From: Coenobita brevimanus | Taxonomy: Eukaryota > Arthropoda > Malacostraca > Decapoda > Coenobitidae | Reading direction: 5' to 3' | Assembly: GCA_032717465.1 (NCBI GenBank) | Contig: CM064671.1 | Coordinates: forward strand, 53,879,991-53,943,990 | Length of the DNA: 64,000 nt | Shown here: positions 13,688 to 24,995 of the stretch, piece after piece | Layout: each line of letters starts with the position of its first letter | Position numbering within the stretch: the first letter of the stretch is position 1 | Position numbers and translations under genes: made by a program | The notes under the pieces: model-generated | The model's database searches: none | What the model saw: the letters and a program-made list of their open reading frames with translations, nothing else | Told to the model about the DNA's origin: nothing

Positions 13688-15640
13688 TGTGTGTGTGTGG
13701 TAGGAGAGTGTTGTTTATGGTAATGAGTGGAATGTGACTATGTTCTGCTGTCTAGTTTGAGAGAAGGGAAACTGTAGATATGACTGGGGCTATACTGAGT
13801 CTGTCTGTGCTGAACCATTTGTGTAGTGTTTTGAGTTAAGTTTGGAGGATGTGTTTGCGTTTTAGTGTGTACATGTAAGTGTCACGTCATCTGCGTAGGA
13901 AGCTATGTGTATCTTTGGTGTGTGGGATGTGGGTATGTCATGCATGTATACGTTAAAGAGTGTAGGGGAAAAAACAGATCCTTAAGGAACACTGTTTGTG
14001 AAGTTTAGGTGTTCGATGGCTGACTAGCAAATATTACATCTGCGCATCTGCATGCTAAGTAGTTTGCCAGCCATCTTTTTGTGTTCTTGTGTATGTTTGT
14101 GTTGAATATTTTGTTTGTGAGGTTGTGGAGGGGGTTGGCAACCAAAGCTTTGCTAATGTCTAGCGTGACTAGGAGTGTCCTGTGTAGTGGTGTAGCTGAA
14201 TTGGTGCCATCAAAATGACTGTAAGGAGGGTGTTTGCGGAGTGTAGCGGCCTAAAACCATTTTGTGATGGGGCTAGGGGGATATGAGGTGTTACTAACTG
14301 TAATATTTGTCGTTCAGTGACTTTGGAGGAGGTACAGAGGAATGTGATGGGCGTGTGTGAGGAGGGCAGTGTAGGGTCTTTGATGGGTTTGGGGATAGCG
14401 ATGATAGTACCATGTTTACAGATGCTGGATATTATGTTTTGAGTAGCTTTAGTTTGATATGTTGATGAGTGCTTGTATGCCTTGTGGTTCAGTGTTTAAG
14501 GTGTATATTGCTTATGTTGTCTGGGGCACAGGCAGATGAGTGCATAAGGTTTCTAATGATGTGCTTCATCAGGTTGTAAGTGAAGGGTGCGAAGTCTGGG
14601 TCTGTGGGGAACTGTCCCTTACGTCAGATGACACGTCGGTCGTCGCGATGGGGGTTTAGATGACTGACGTGTGAAAAGTGGTTGATGAGGGTGTTTGCTT
14701 GATGTCTGTTTGAGGGTATGGTGTCTGTTGTTGTGATGGCAGCGTGTGATTGTGTAGTGTTGCCGTTGGAGAGTGTGATGCTGTTTAGTGTTTTGTAGAG
14801 TTTGCTGGTGTTTGTTTTGTGATCAGGTGTTTAGAGATAATTATTCAAATTTAGTGTTTGCTGCTGTGATATTTTATTGTTTAAGTGTTGAGTGCTTGCA
14901 GTTATCGAACCGTGTCTTGTGTATGAGGTATTGGGGAGTATTGCAGTGTGTCGCATTGATGAGGCCTTGAGTGGTCAGAGCCAAGGGTTTTAACCACTCT
15001 TTAGAATGTTGTGGGGGCGAGGTTTGGGGAGCAACAGGTGATGTCCGGGGATGATGGAAGGAAGAGGGCTTGGTGTGGGATGCAGGTATGTTGATGAAGA
15101 TTGTTGGTGATGAAAAGATTATCTGTTTGGTATTGTAGTACCAGCCCTCTGTCTATGTCAGGTTGTTGACATGCCAGGCCAACGCCTTGGCGTTGAAATC
15201 AGCACCAAGGATGATGTTGGGTATGTTAGTGATGTGATGTATTTGAGGAGAATTATTGTGTGGCACCCTGGGGTATGACTGGGGGGGGGGGTAATATATG
15301 TGTTTGTGATTGTTATGCATGATTTGCTGCCGGTGCGTATTTTAAGTGATGGTATTTCTGTTGTGGAGTCACGTAGGGGGGAGAGGTGATTTTGTGTGTG
15401 CACTAGTATCTGAAAAGTTAATGGACTGGTGTACTTGCGTGATTAGTCCACCGCCACCGCCTTCGGCCCGTCTTTTCTGATGGTGGTGAAGTTATGAAAT
15501 TTAGGTATTTTTTGTGTTCTGCGTAGTTTTGTTTCTTGTAAGATGGCAATGTGTATGTTTTGTTGTTTTGTGAATTGTGTGAGTTCTTTTTTTTCATGTT
15601 TAAGCAATATATGTTTAATTGAAGAATGTTAATATTGTGT
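12608..15640 (-). pseudogene. decayed LINE ('LINE D'): endonuclease and reverse transcriptase
   Basis: Read on the minus strand from about 15640 down. The N-terminal endonuclease shows an AILQETKLR-type motif near 15530 and ILGADFNAKALAWH at about 15170-15215. The RT has SVFSPTLFNVYMHD and YADDVT (13880-13897). The C-terminal part includes LQTIQNKALKIITGC near 13390 and LARLRCGHHAALLSYQKRLD with a downstream CPGC..H motif at 12850-12960. There are multiple frameshifts. The CAA of the VPQGS motif is TAA at 13982-13984, and a (TG)n tract interrupts the gene at 13.6 kb. Clade is not resolved (I/Jockey-like style). Confidence 0.75.
13599..13700. repeat. (TG)n microsatellite inside LINE D
   Basis: About 100 bp of TG with one TTTG and one TATG variant, lying inside the decayed LINE. 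Confidence 0.97.
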
Positions 15641-15714
15641 GTAAGATGTCTGTTGGGTGCTGCAGCACGCGGGGATGGGGGGTGGGGGGAGGAGAAGAGG
15701 AGTTAGAGGACTTT

Positions 15715-15850
15715 TATTTGGAACGCATATCATTTTATGGCTGCATGACCTTCCTGATGTCTACCAGTGACTCATGGGAGGACTCAAACCTCAGACCCTT
15801 AGGTCAGAGCAGAGCACTTTAGCCCACTGTGCCACGGCTGCTACAAAGTT
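15715..15850 (-). mobile_element. tRNA-derived SINE fragment
   Basis: On the minus strand a good Pol III A box (TGGCACAGTGGGCT, 15821-15834) is followed by a B-box-like GGTTTGAGTCC (15780-15790). The 30-nt spacing between them is tRNA-like. The sequence between does not fold into a complete tRNA cloverleaf that I can defend, so I call it a SINE head rather than a tRNA gene. The body probably ends near 15715. It abuts the 5' end of LINE D. Confidence 0.65.
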
Positions 15851-15974
15851 GTCCTAAGTTAAATAAAATCGTTCAGCAGCAGCAGAAGAAATTTATATGG
15901 AAGAGATATTGCCTCAGTAGTGAAATGCCATGGCTATGTTACACGTACTATTACCATATTTCGCATTCAGTTTA

Positions 15975-15975
<1 letters not shown>

Positions 15976-16058
<83 letters not shown>
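15976..16058. repeat. (TG)n(AG)n microsatellite
   Basis: TG tract to about 16005, then GA tract to 16058. Confidence 0.98.
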
Positions 16059-16061
<3 letters not shown>

Positions 16062-16739
16062 AAGTCTAACACTAAAAAACTAAACATCGCAGCAATACCT
16101 AGGACCGATATTATATGTGTTATTTTGCATACTTTCCGTGCTTCCTTGCACAGCACAGCATGGGTCTAGGAAGCTCAAAATTGCATTGCCAAGTGTGTCT
16201 GACGTTCCTCTTCAATAGAAAAAAAAAATCGATTTTCAAAACTTCAAATTACCGGTACTGGCCCTGGGGTCGGTCAGAGGGTCCCGACAAATGGCACATG
16301 GTCGGCCACGGTGGAGTTAAAAAGAACAGTACTTGAGGACTTTTACTTAGCTAAAACGATTCATTTGACAGTGGCAAGGAGAAACTGTATATTACAATGT
16401 CCTCAGACTGAAGGAGGTTTCATCTCTAACACCATTTCCTTACCAATGTTTGCCTTTTCACCGTAAGATCTCTTATGTTTTTAACGTCTTTGAAAAAACA
16501 CTTCCATATTAACATACATAAGAAACCTAACATGGCATATTCACAAAAAGGGGTATGGTGTTGGACAGATTGGATGGGTGGAATGGATATGTGGGTGGTG
16601 AGGGCAGTGAGTGGAATGAGCCAAGTGGGTAGGGAGCTTGGATGAGGTAGGAAATGGTGGGGTGAGTGGGTATGGTAGGAAGGGTGGAGTGGGTGAGTGG
16701 GTTGGCAGGCAGGTGAATGGGGAAAAAATATGCTGCTGG
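16059..16739. other. no gene recognised; G-rich stretch at its end
   Basis: No exon or element is supported. From about 16555 to 16720 the sequence is built of GTGGG, GGATG and GTGAG motifs of low complexity, similar in style to the DNA beside the LINE D 3' end (12590-12690). Confidence 0.45.
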
Positions 16740-17260
16740 GAAATAGGTCTGTGATAAATAAATCACTGGATGAAATAGGTCCTTTTGGTCAAATAAGTAG
16801 GATAAGTCCTTATATAAATGGGCCCAAACAGAAACATGGGTCCAGTGGATTGGAGAGGCACATGGAGGAAAAGGTCCACGTGAATATAAAGGGTTATGTG
16901 GGGATTTTGTGTCCCTGTGAGGAAAATAGATCCATGGAGAAAAATACGCCCATAGAGAAATAAGTCCCCATAACTGTGTTGATCTATGTCGATATTTCTT
17001 TTCCCCGTAGGGAGAAATGAACCACGAAGAAAAATCGTTCCATGGAGAAAATCGGTCCATCGATGGAAAATAAGTCCATTGTGAAAACAGGTTCATGGGA
17101 AATAAATTTCATTCTAAGGATAATAGGTTCATGGAGGAAAAATAAATACTTCATTCATGGGTTTTTGTCCTTGAAAGAATAGGTCAATGATGAAAAATTT
17201 CGCCGAATGTGAAAAAGTTATTCATGGATAAAATCGGTCCATGTCGAAAATTAGTCCTTA
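16740..17260 (+). repeat. degenerate minisatellite, about 17-18 bp unit
   Basis: Dozens of variants of GGTCCATGGAGAAAATA recur at about 17-20 bp (for example ATCCATGGAGAAAAATA near 16930 and TTCCATGGAGAAAATCG near 17040). The unit is the reverse complement of the repeat at 9340-9640. Internal order is irregular, suggesting an old array. Confidence 0.75.
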
Positions 17261-17584
17261 ATTAATATTACTTTCAGTTTTCGCTTGTTATTGGTGAATT
17301 TAAAAACATCATAATTTAGATGACTGTAAATGAGCGACAAGCCAAATGGTTAACTATAACCCAGGAAACCAGTGGTTAAGCTTGGAGGTAACCATATAGC
17401 CAAATGACGCCGGGTGGTTGAGGGGACTAAGGTGTTCCAGTGAACAGGACTCACAAGTGAGGTTATTCCTCACTTAAAGCCACATTGGGTCCAGTAAGGC
17501 TGATTACACTTGCATTCAATATCAGGACAAAGTAAGCCCAAGGCCACTGATCTATCAGTCTCTAGATCCGCATCAATTAATAGG

Positions 17585-17586
<2 letters not shown>
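17261..17586. other. no gene recognised; possible tRNA-like patch
   Basis: Around 17407-17465 the sequence GCCGGGTGGTTGAGGGGA resembles a tRNA-Ser or tRNA-Leu start, but no proper B box follows. Otherwise nothing is supported. Confidence 0.35.
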
Positions 17587-17657
<71 letters not shown>

Positions 17658-17660
17658 TTC

Positions 17661-17720
<60 letters not shown>
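17587..17720. repeat. (CT)n(TA)n compound microsatellite
   Basis: About 70 bp of CT with TTTC variants, then about 55 bp of TA. It directly follows the 3' terminus of a minus-strand LINE fragment, beyond its A-run at about 17771-17783. Confidence 0.97.
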
Positions 17721-17724
<4 letters not shown>

Positions 17725-17770
17725 CCGAGGAAGAAGGAACCAAAGGCCGAGCCCGCAAAACAGTTCCTTA

Positions 17771-18275
17771 AAAAAAAAAAAAGAAGTGAACCAAATTCAA
17801 GATCCGTTCGCTTCGAGATGCCTGTACACACTGCGTTTGAAAGAATGGAGATCATAGGAAGTAGGAAACACAGACAGAGAGACAGTTCCAGAGATGATCC
17901 GTTGCATAAATGAAGGACTGGGAGTAACGGTTAACTCTTGCATTAGAGAGCTGGACAGAAAAGGGATGAGAGGTGTTGCTAGGCGGGTGCTACGCACTCG
18001 TCGTAGAGGTGGAGAGATGCAAGCAGACAGTTCAGAGAAGCAGTGACCATTGAGTAGCGATAGAAAAGAGATAAAGAGGCAACAATGCGGCGAAGAGAGA
18101 GAGAGTTTCAAGGGAGACAGTAAGAGAAGAAGAGTTGATGAGATGAAAAGCCTTTGACTCTACCCTATTGACAAGAGCTGAATGTGGGGAACCTCCCCAC
18201 ACATGAGAGTAGTACTCTAAACAGGGGCGAATAAAACCCGTGTATAAAGTCAACGACTGTGCAGGGGTAAAGAAG

Positions 18276-18278
<3 letters not shown>
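17771..18278 (-). pseudogene. 5'-truncated LINE ('LINE F'), C-terminal end
   Basis: On the minus strand the protein runs RAFFTPAQSLTLYTGFIRPC, then HVWGGSPHSALVNRVESKAF, and after a frameshift near 18090 ends with SVFPTSYDLHSFKRSVYRHL. This is the region downstream of the RT domain in Jockey/CR1-like LINEs, a pattern abundant in crustaceans. The rest of the element is missing: it is cut at a (GA)n tract on its 5' side and ends at an A-run and (TA)n. Confidence 0.75.

Positions 18279-18338
<60 letters not shown>
18279..18338. repeat. (GA)n microsatellite between two LINE fragments
   Basis: About 60 bp of GA exactly at the junction between LINE F and the 3' untranslated end of the I-like LINE. 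Confidence 0.97.
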
Positions 18339-18342
<4 letters not shown>

Positions 18343-18416
18343 ATAGGAAAACTAGTGCCAGGCAGCAAAGGCCATATGGCACTAAAGAAGAAATCATTGA
18401 TATCGGTCTAAAGTAA

Positions 18417-21400
18417 TCAAATGGAGGAAAGCATACGGATACGTGACAAAAAGGATATGAGAGCGGTAACCGAAACGTGGGTGGATTCACCTAGAAGATC
18501 AGCAAGTGAATGTGGATGGTGTAAGTTATCAAGGAAAGGGAAAGCACGGTGACGCTCAGCAGAGTATCGAGGGCAGTCCAGTAGGAGATGCTCTACAGTA
18601 AGTAGAACCTGACAGTAGGAGCAAAGAGGAGGTACTCCACCAGCCATCAAATAGCCATGTGTAAGACGGGTATGGCCTAAACGCAAACGTGCTAACGCTG
18701 TCTCCCACCGTCTGTTAGGATAGGAGGAAAATGACCAAGGTGAAGCAGTGGGCTTAATGGAACGCAGCTTATTACTAGTAACACGGGACCACTCCAATTG
18801 CCATCGACGCTTAAGCGACAAAGAGAGAGATGGGAAAAAAGTCACCTACTGGGAGACAGCTGGAGGATAATGTGTTAGACGCTGCTGACCTGGCCAAAAA
18901 ATCCACCTGCTCATTTCCTGCAATACCAACATGGCTGGGAACCCAACAAAAGGTGACTACTTTCTTCCTGGTGGCAATCCTGTACAACCACTCCTGAATT
19001 TTAAGAACAAGTTGGTTGGCTGCGGGAATGGTCTGGAGGCTAAAAAGGGCACTAAGGGAGTCCGTGAATATAACAAAAGATGAGATCTGTGAAGAAAAAA
19101 TATATCGAACAGCAATCAAAAGAGCAAATAATTCTGCACTGAAAATACTAGCAACATCAGGGAGACGGGATTGATATGAACTATTGGGAAACAAAGCTGC
19201 AAAATTTGTGCCACCAGAGGATTTCGAGCCGTCTGTATAAATGGGTGTGGCTGACGAATGACAAGACAAATGGTGATAGAAGAGAGATCGTAGGTGAGAC
19301 GGGGAGGTAGAGGATTTAGTTGCAGGGAGAACAGAGGAACATATACTTGGGGGTGGAATAAGCCACGGAGGAAACGAACAAAAGTGATTTTGAAAAACGC
19401 GAGGAGGAGGAAGAGATAAAGAGCGGGACAAATCATCTACTCTATGTAAAAAGGAGTACCGTTGGTAGAAAGGTGTCAGGGATGGATTGGATGGAATGGA
19501 TGTAGAAAGAAAACAGGACGAGGAATGTTGATTAAGTCTATAATAATAACGAAGGGTCAGTTCATCATGACGATGCGATAAGGAGGGCAAACCAGACTTA
19601 GCATACAAGCTCTGAACAGGAGTGGAACGGAATGCCCCTAAAGCAAGACGAATGCCTTCGTGATGGATTGCATCCAACCTGCGAAGAGTAGCAGGGGATG
19701 CAAAGGCATAGACTTGACAACCATAATCAAGAACAGAAATAACTACGGCGATATGTAAACGTAGGAGTAGAGTGCGATCAGAGCCCCAACTGAGATGGCT
19801 CAGTGTCCGTAGGAATTGAAGTCGTCAAAAGGCAGATGTTTTCACGGTAGCTATATGTGAAGACCAAGTCAACCGAGAGTCAAAAGACAAACCCAAGAAT
19901 GTAGTAGTAGGATGATATGGAAGAAGGGTGTCATATAGATATAGTGATGGCTGTGGAATAACACGCCATCTGGAAAACATCATAGCTCGTGATTTAGATG
20001 GCGAAAAACGGAATCCATGAGAAGTTGCCCAAGTCGACACAACACTCACAGCTGACTGCATACATTGACCGAGACGAGAAGGGTCAGCATCAGCAAGGTA
20101 AATTGCTAAATCATCTACATATAGGGAAGCATGGACTCTAGGAGGAAGAGAAGAGACAATACCATTTATTGCAACAAGGAACAAAGTCGTACTCAGAACA
20201 CACCCCTGTGGAATGCCCTCCACCTGTGGAAAGGTGGCCGATAAACTGCCAGAAACACGCACCCAAAAGGTTCGAGCTTTCAAAAAATTGTCGAGAAAAA
20301 CACCCATATTACTAACTACTCCAAAATGGACTAAAGTACAGAGAATATGATGCTTCCACGAAGTGTCGTATGCTTTCTCAAGATCAAAAAAGACACCAAG
20401 AACTGATTGCTTACAACGAAAAGCCTGACGGATATAAGACTTTAGCTTCACTAAGGGATCTAAAGTACTTCGCCCCTTACGAAACCCATATTGAAAATCA
20501 GAAAGGAGATTCTTAGATTCTAAATGCCACATGAAACGAGCATTGACCATCCGTTCCAGTAACTTACCAAAGCAGCTGACAAGAGCAATAGGTCTGTAAT
20601 CCTATGGAGAGTGACTGGTCCTACCAGGCTTTAAAAAGGGAAGCAAATATGCCATGCGCCAGGCGTCAGGGAACTCACCATCTGTCCAGATCGTATTATA
20701 AAGTGACCAGAGAAAGGATAATGCTGGTCGTGGTAGGTGTTTTATCATTTGGTAATGAATACCATCGGGGCCCTCACAAGTGTTGCCACAAGACTGGATC
20801 CCAGACAGAAGCTCGGACATAGAAAATGGGACATTATATGACTCCGCAGATGATAGAGGAAAACGCACTGGGGTACGTTCAACCTCGTGTTTATAGTGAT
20901 GGAACTCCCGAGAGAGATGGACTCCCTTGCTGATCTCACTGAAATGGTCTCCCAGTATATTTGCAACCCTAGAAGGATCAGCAACAGACTCACCATCGAC
21001 ATGAAGAACTGGAGCTGGTGGGGGAGAGTATTTGTCTGAAATTTTGTGAATATGATTCCATAGGACAGTAACCGGTGTGGAAGACGTGACATTGGACACA
21101 TAAGACGACCAACTTGCCTTTCTGGCAGCCTTTATTGTCCTACGCAAAATGGCACCAGCCCATTTAAATGCAAGGAAGGCAGATTGGCGGCCTGGAGTAT
21201 GCATTCTTCGTCGGTACGTTCTCCATCGAGACCTTTTGATCTGAAGGGCTCTAGTACAATCAGGGGACCACCACGGAATGCATTTGGATGCAAAGGGGCA
21301 TGTAGTCTGGGGAATGGATTCCAATGAGGCGGCCAGCACCAAGTCAGTAAAATAGGCAACTATATCATTCATGCTTGGGGCGGAAGAGGGGACTAAAAGT

Positions 21401-22110
21401 GAGTGGAAAAATGAAGAGAACTCATCCCATTTCGCACGGTCAAAACGCCAGGGCGGGGGACGAAGAATAGGTGAATAGGATGAACTAGTGAGTAAAATGG
21501 GAAAGTGATCGCTAACCAAACAGGTATCCAGTACAGACCAGGTAAAATCTAAAGACAGAGATGGTGAGCAAAGAGAAATATCAAGACAAGAAAATGTATG
21601 AGTGCGAGGATCATGATGTGTAAATGAACCAGAATTAAGAATGTGGAGATCGTGATTAGACAGAAAAAAATCAAGTATGCGGCCTCTAGTAGAAATGGCA
21701 TTATCACCCCATAAGGGATGCCTGCAATTGAAGTCGCCCAGTAGCAATATAGGCGGAGGCACAAGTGATAAAAGACGTGAAAGCTCAGGGAAATCTATGG
21801 GGAAGGAAGGTGACAAATAGAGTGAAATAATAGTAATCCAGCGATGGAAGAAAACCCTCACTATAGTGCACTTAAGTGACGAAGAAACTGAAGAAGGTTC
21901 ATGGGTGACTGTACTGTGAATGAGGATCGATGATTCAGAAATCGAAGAAGGCGTACTAATGAAAACATAACCTGGGATTTGAGCAGGAGGGATGGAAAGA
22001 CGGGTTTCTTGGAGACACACAACCAATGGGCAATACTTGGCAAGGAGGGATCTAAGTTCAAAGCGATTCATATTAAAACTTCGAATGTTCCACTGAAGTA
22101 CGGAAGCCAT
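18417..22110 (-). pseudogene. I-like LINE ORF2: endonuclease, RT, RNase H
   Basis: From the ATG at 22110 the protein starts with the endonuclease: LQWNIRSF, LQETR, LLLGDFNCRHPLWGDN and SDHFPIL carry the catalytic residues. The RT follows with VFFDLEKAYD, EGIPQGCVLS and YVDDLAIYL. RNase H then shows YTDGSKSSGG, AELFAL, FTDSLSA and WVPSHVGIAGNEQVDFLAR. The C-terminus has CSYCQVLLTVEHLLLDC. About 1,230 codons, normal for the group. Breaks: TAG at 20602-20604, TGA at 19825-19827, and a one-base frameshift at the A6 run near 18835-18840. All domains are otherwise intact and in one frame, so the copy is recent. Confidence 0.92.
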
Positions 22111-22230
22111 AATACTAACAGATAAAATAAAATAAAATCCAATAAAACAAATATAAAAGCACTAAAAAATAAAGGTAAAACCAAGGACATCAGAAACTAA
22201 TTGTGGAACACAATAACCAGGGAGGGACAA

Positions 22231-24069
22231 TCACAATTCGCGACAGGATAGTATGGGGGAAGGAAAAGAAGTGGGGGAAGGTAAAATGACTGGAGGAGCG
22301 TCATTGGGAACAACAGAAAGGGAGGGAGTTATCGACGGATTAGGGGAGGGAGGAACAGGAGTAGGTGGTAGGGGATCTGGCGCTGAATGTACCTCCACAC
22401 ATGTCTGCATGACCAGTGGAGAGCACCCCGAAACAACTGGTGTTGAGGGGAGACACAAGTTTTGAGTAGACCTTCTGACAGATGATATCCCCATACTAGA
22501 CTTGGTGGGTCGAGAAACACACGCAGGTGGCGAACACTACCATTTCAGACTGTTTAGAGAGGGAGGTGTTGTTGTCCGGGAAAAACCAGGTCGCAAGCAA
22601 AGGGCAAAGGACGAGGATGAGGTAGGGTGAAAATGAGGGATTCGAGTAGTACCAGAACGGTGGTTGGAAGTCTGTTTACTGGAGTATGAGGCAGGGAAAG
22701 GGGGGACATGACGGGGAGGGCGGAGAGATTGTTTCGGTGGAACAAACAAGGATCGACTGAACTTGGCAGGCTGAGCGTGAACTCCGTTGGTGACCATAGG
22801 CAATTGGCCATCTGTAGACAAAGTTGGTGAGGTAGAAGGCGGACAATTCTGGGCAACGGGCGAAGAGGTCGAGGGGACAGTTGTGGCGACAGAGGAAGTC
22901 AATGCTGGTACATGTGAAGCTGTACTAGGAGCAGGGGTTGAGGAGCAGGTAGGGGTCCTGACCGACCAACGGATAAGGCCTGCATACGTGGAACAATCAT
23001 CAAATCCCATATTTCGGACAATCTGGTGGGCCTCCCTAAGTGACATTGGATCACGGGCACGAGTACGAGAAACCTCGCACTCAAATAGGTATGTGGGACA
23101 AGAACGTATGTAGGCAGGATGGCCACCTCCACAAATGGGACAACGACATGCAGCAGCAGGGCAGTCTGCTTCGGCATGATCAGGCTGAGCACACCTGGGG
23201 CAAACAGCCACAGAGCGACACCACTTACTGGGATGGCCGTAGCGCCAACATGATCGGCACTGTCGATGAGAATCAAAATACTCTCTCACTGATAACTTAA
23301 TGCCGCCAATAATCAAATAGTCAGGGAGAGATTGTGAATCAAACGTGACCATAGCTATATTAACTGGACGTGTACGGTTTCCTCTCGGTGGACTGGTGTA
23401 ACATAGGACAGACTGAACATCACGCCCCAACTCCTGAAGGGCGGCTTGGATATGTGACGAACAGTCAGAAAATTCCCTGTCACCTAATCATACATATGGG
23501 GGGACAGCGACAGTACCAACAACAGAATTTAGGCGTAAATCCCTGGAAGCCGGAATGGGAGCTCCAGTGTTATCTAATAAGGTAGTCATAGCATCAGCCT
23601 GGGCTTTATTCTGAACAGTAACTATACGAGAACCATCACGTAGGGAACGAAATTTCACATCCTTCCCAACATGACGGAGTAAAAGTAGATGGAACTCCAA
23701 ATCATCTGAGGCTTGAGGAGCATGAGGGGGAATGGTGAAATATTTGGTCCAGTTCTGGGGGTCAAATAACGAAGATGAAAATGAATGACTGGTTTTAGAT
23801 AAAATGGAAGGACGAATGCGTGAGGAAAAAACAGTAGCAGTGGACTTTGGGTGGTGGAGATATGAAACAGAGGAGCTCGGTGTCGAGGCAGAGAAGGGTT
23901 CGTAAGGTTGTAGAGTGGCAATGTTGGAAGGGTTGGATACAGGGGGAGCAACTGAGACAGTGACGGCGGGTGTAGTATGGTAGTCGGTAGGCATAGTTGA
24001 TTTAGCTGGTAAGTGTTCATCAAGAGAAGTGTCCATAAGCGGTTCAGAGGTCGTCAACGAATTAGGCAT
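22231..24069 (-). pseudogene. I-like LINE ORF1: zinc-knuckle nucleocapsid-like protein
   Basis: ORF1 would bind the element RNA. The middle holds three zinc knuckles in series: CRSCWRYGHPSKWC, CPRCAQPDHAEADC and CPICGGGHPAYIRSC. A Pro/Ser/Thr-rich C-terminal third follows. The start used is the ATG at 24069; an open frame continues upstream to 24246 but runs through a (CT)n tract and is doubtful. Two in-frame stops break it: TGA at 23488-23490 and TAG at 22537-22539. Reading stays in the same frame across both. ORF1 ends at 22231, 120 bp before the ORF2 ATG. Confidence 0.85.
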
Positions 24070-24276
24070 GGGAGGTAGTGGTAAGGGGGCCCCTCCCGAA
24101 GCCCCTGCATTCTCTGCTTCGAATGCCAAAATGAGGCAGGCAGAGACGTCCGCACCTCGCCAAGGCTCAGTGTGGACTGGGAGAGAGAGAGAGAGAGAGA
24201 GGTGGCCTGCAGTCCTAACGGACCGAAGTTTAAATCCAGATTTCACTAAATTTTGTCTGGTTCCAAACTCTTAATT

Positions 24277-24309
24277 TTTTTCACCAGATCTCCTGCATCT
24301 GGTGAAAAA
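24277..24309. repeat. 13-bp perfect hairpin
   Basis: TTTTTCACCAGAT (24277-24289) and ATCTGGTGAAAAA (24297-24309) are exact reverse complements around a 7-nt loop. It sits at the junction of the I-like LINE 5' end and the integrase fragment; a further CACCATCTGG follows. Confidence 0.85.
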
Positions 24310-24319
24310 TTTCACCATC

Positions 24320-24995
24320 TGGCAATGCTGAGAAGTGTAAAGTATACACTGCACTGGCTGCTGAGAAAGTCCCATATCATGCTTCTGTGAACGGATTAGT
24401 AGAACGCGTGAACGGAGCTGTGGTTCAAATCTTGCTAACGATGATTAAAAGTAATGCAAACACTGGCACCAGATGATGCATTTTTTTTTTTTTTTTTTTT
24501 TTTTGGTCCAACTCTGGGCATAGGCTTCACAGCCTGCTATCAAGGCCCAGCAGTCCTCCTACATACCATACACCTCTACATGTAAGCCATGCATGGCTTA
24601 CAATTCAGGATATAATAGATCGATCGGGGACTCGCCCTATTTCCTTTTATACCTGAGAGATCCACAGGTGTGGAATCAACCGATATATTCAATTCAGCCT
24701 CACTAGTAGTGAGGCTGAGTCACTACAACTATACTCACACCGGGCTAGTACCGAGAATGAGACTTAAAGGGCTAAAACCAATCCATGTAGAAGACAAGGT
24801 CTATATGAGTATGGTTCCCAAATGAGGAGTTTCTAGGATGCAACTGCCGCTTTACGTGGGACCACACAGAGTCATACAGCGTGGTAATGATGCTTTAATT
24901 AAAGTGCGTTGCGTGAAGGATGGAGCCGTCTCCATCCTTCATGTTGATTGTGTGCAAATGAGCCCCAAGTCTTGCCTCACTATTAAGCCTCGCTG
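24320..24995 (+). pseudogene. LTR-retrotransposon integrase C-terminal half, split by a SINE
   Basis: Two plus-strand pieces. In 24320-24475 the motif PYHASVNGLVERVNGAV matches the last catalytic Glu region of retroviral-type integrases. In 24770-24990 DKVYMS followed by LYVGPHRVIQRG matches the C-terminal GPY/F-type module of Ty3/gypsy integrases, after which a His-Val-Asp segment follows. Between them lies a SINE-like insertion starting with a poly-T run. RT, protease and gag are not present upstream because the I-like LINE adjoins. Stops are present in both pieces. Most likely the pol end of the same element as the env-like gene downstream. Confidence 0.7.
24480..24765 (-). mobile_element. 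SINE insertion within the integrase fragment
   Basis: On the minus strand a head with a B-box-like GGTTGATTCC (24672-24681) leads to a body ending in GCCTATGCCCAGAGTTGGAC and a poly-A of about 24 nt (poly-T at 24480-24504). The last 80 bp before the poly-A match the SINE at 61567-61905. A perfect 9-bp hairpin (CAGCCTCAC / GTGAGGCTG, 24695-24717) lies in the head. The exact right boundary and target duplication were not resolved. Confidence 0.65.

Larger units (their letters stand above)
18339..24275 (-). mobile_element. nearly full-length I-like LINE ('LINE A')
   Basis: A two-ORF non-LTR retrotransposon on the minus strand. ORF1 has three zinc knuckles; ORF2 has AP endonuclease, RT, RNase H and a C-terminal CCHC motif. 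That order is characteristic of the I superfamily (I, Nimb and relatives). The 3' untranslated part is about 80 bp and runs into a (CT)n tract in the element's sense. The 5' limit is estimated from the start of unrelated integrase-like sequence and a hairpin at 24277. I found four in-frame stops and one frameshift. Confidence 0.85.

Noticed and set aside
17407..17465. Possible tRNA-Ser/Leu-like segment
   Set aside because: The start resembles a tRNA, but the B box is missing and the arms do not pair convincingly.
22253..23300. Plus-strand frames opposite LINE A ORF1
   Set aside because: Shadow frames: the minus strand holds clear zinc knuckles and same-frame continuity, the plus frames hold no recognisable domain.
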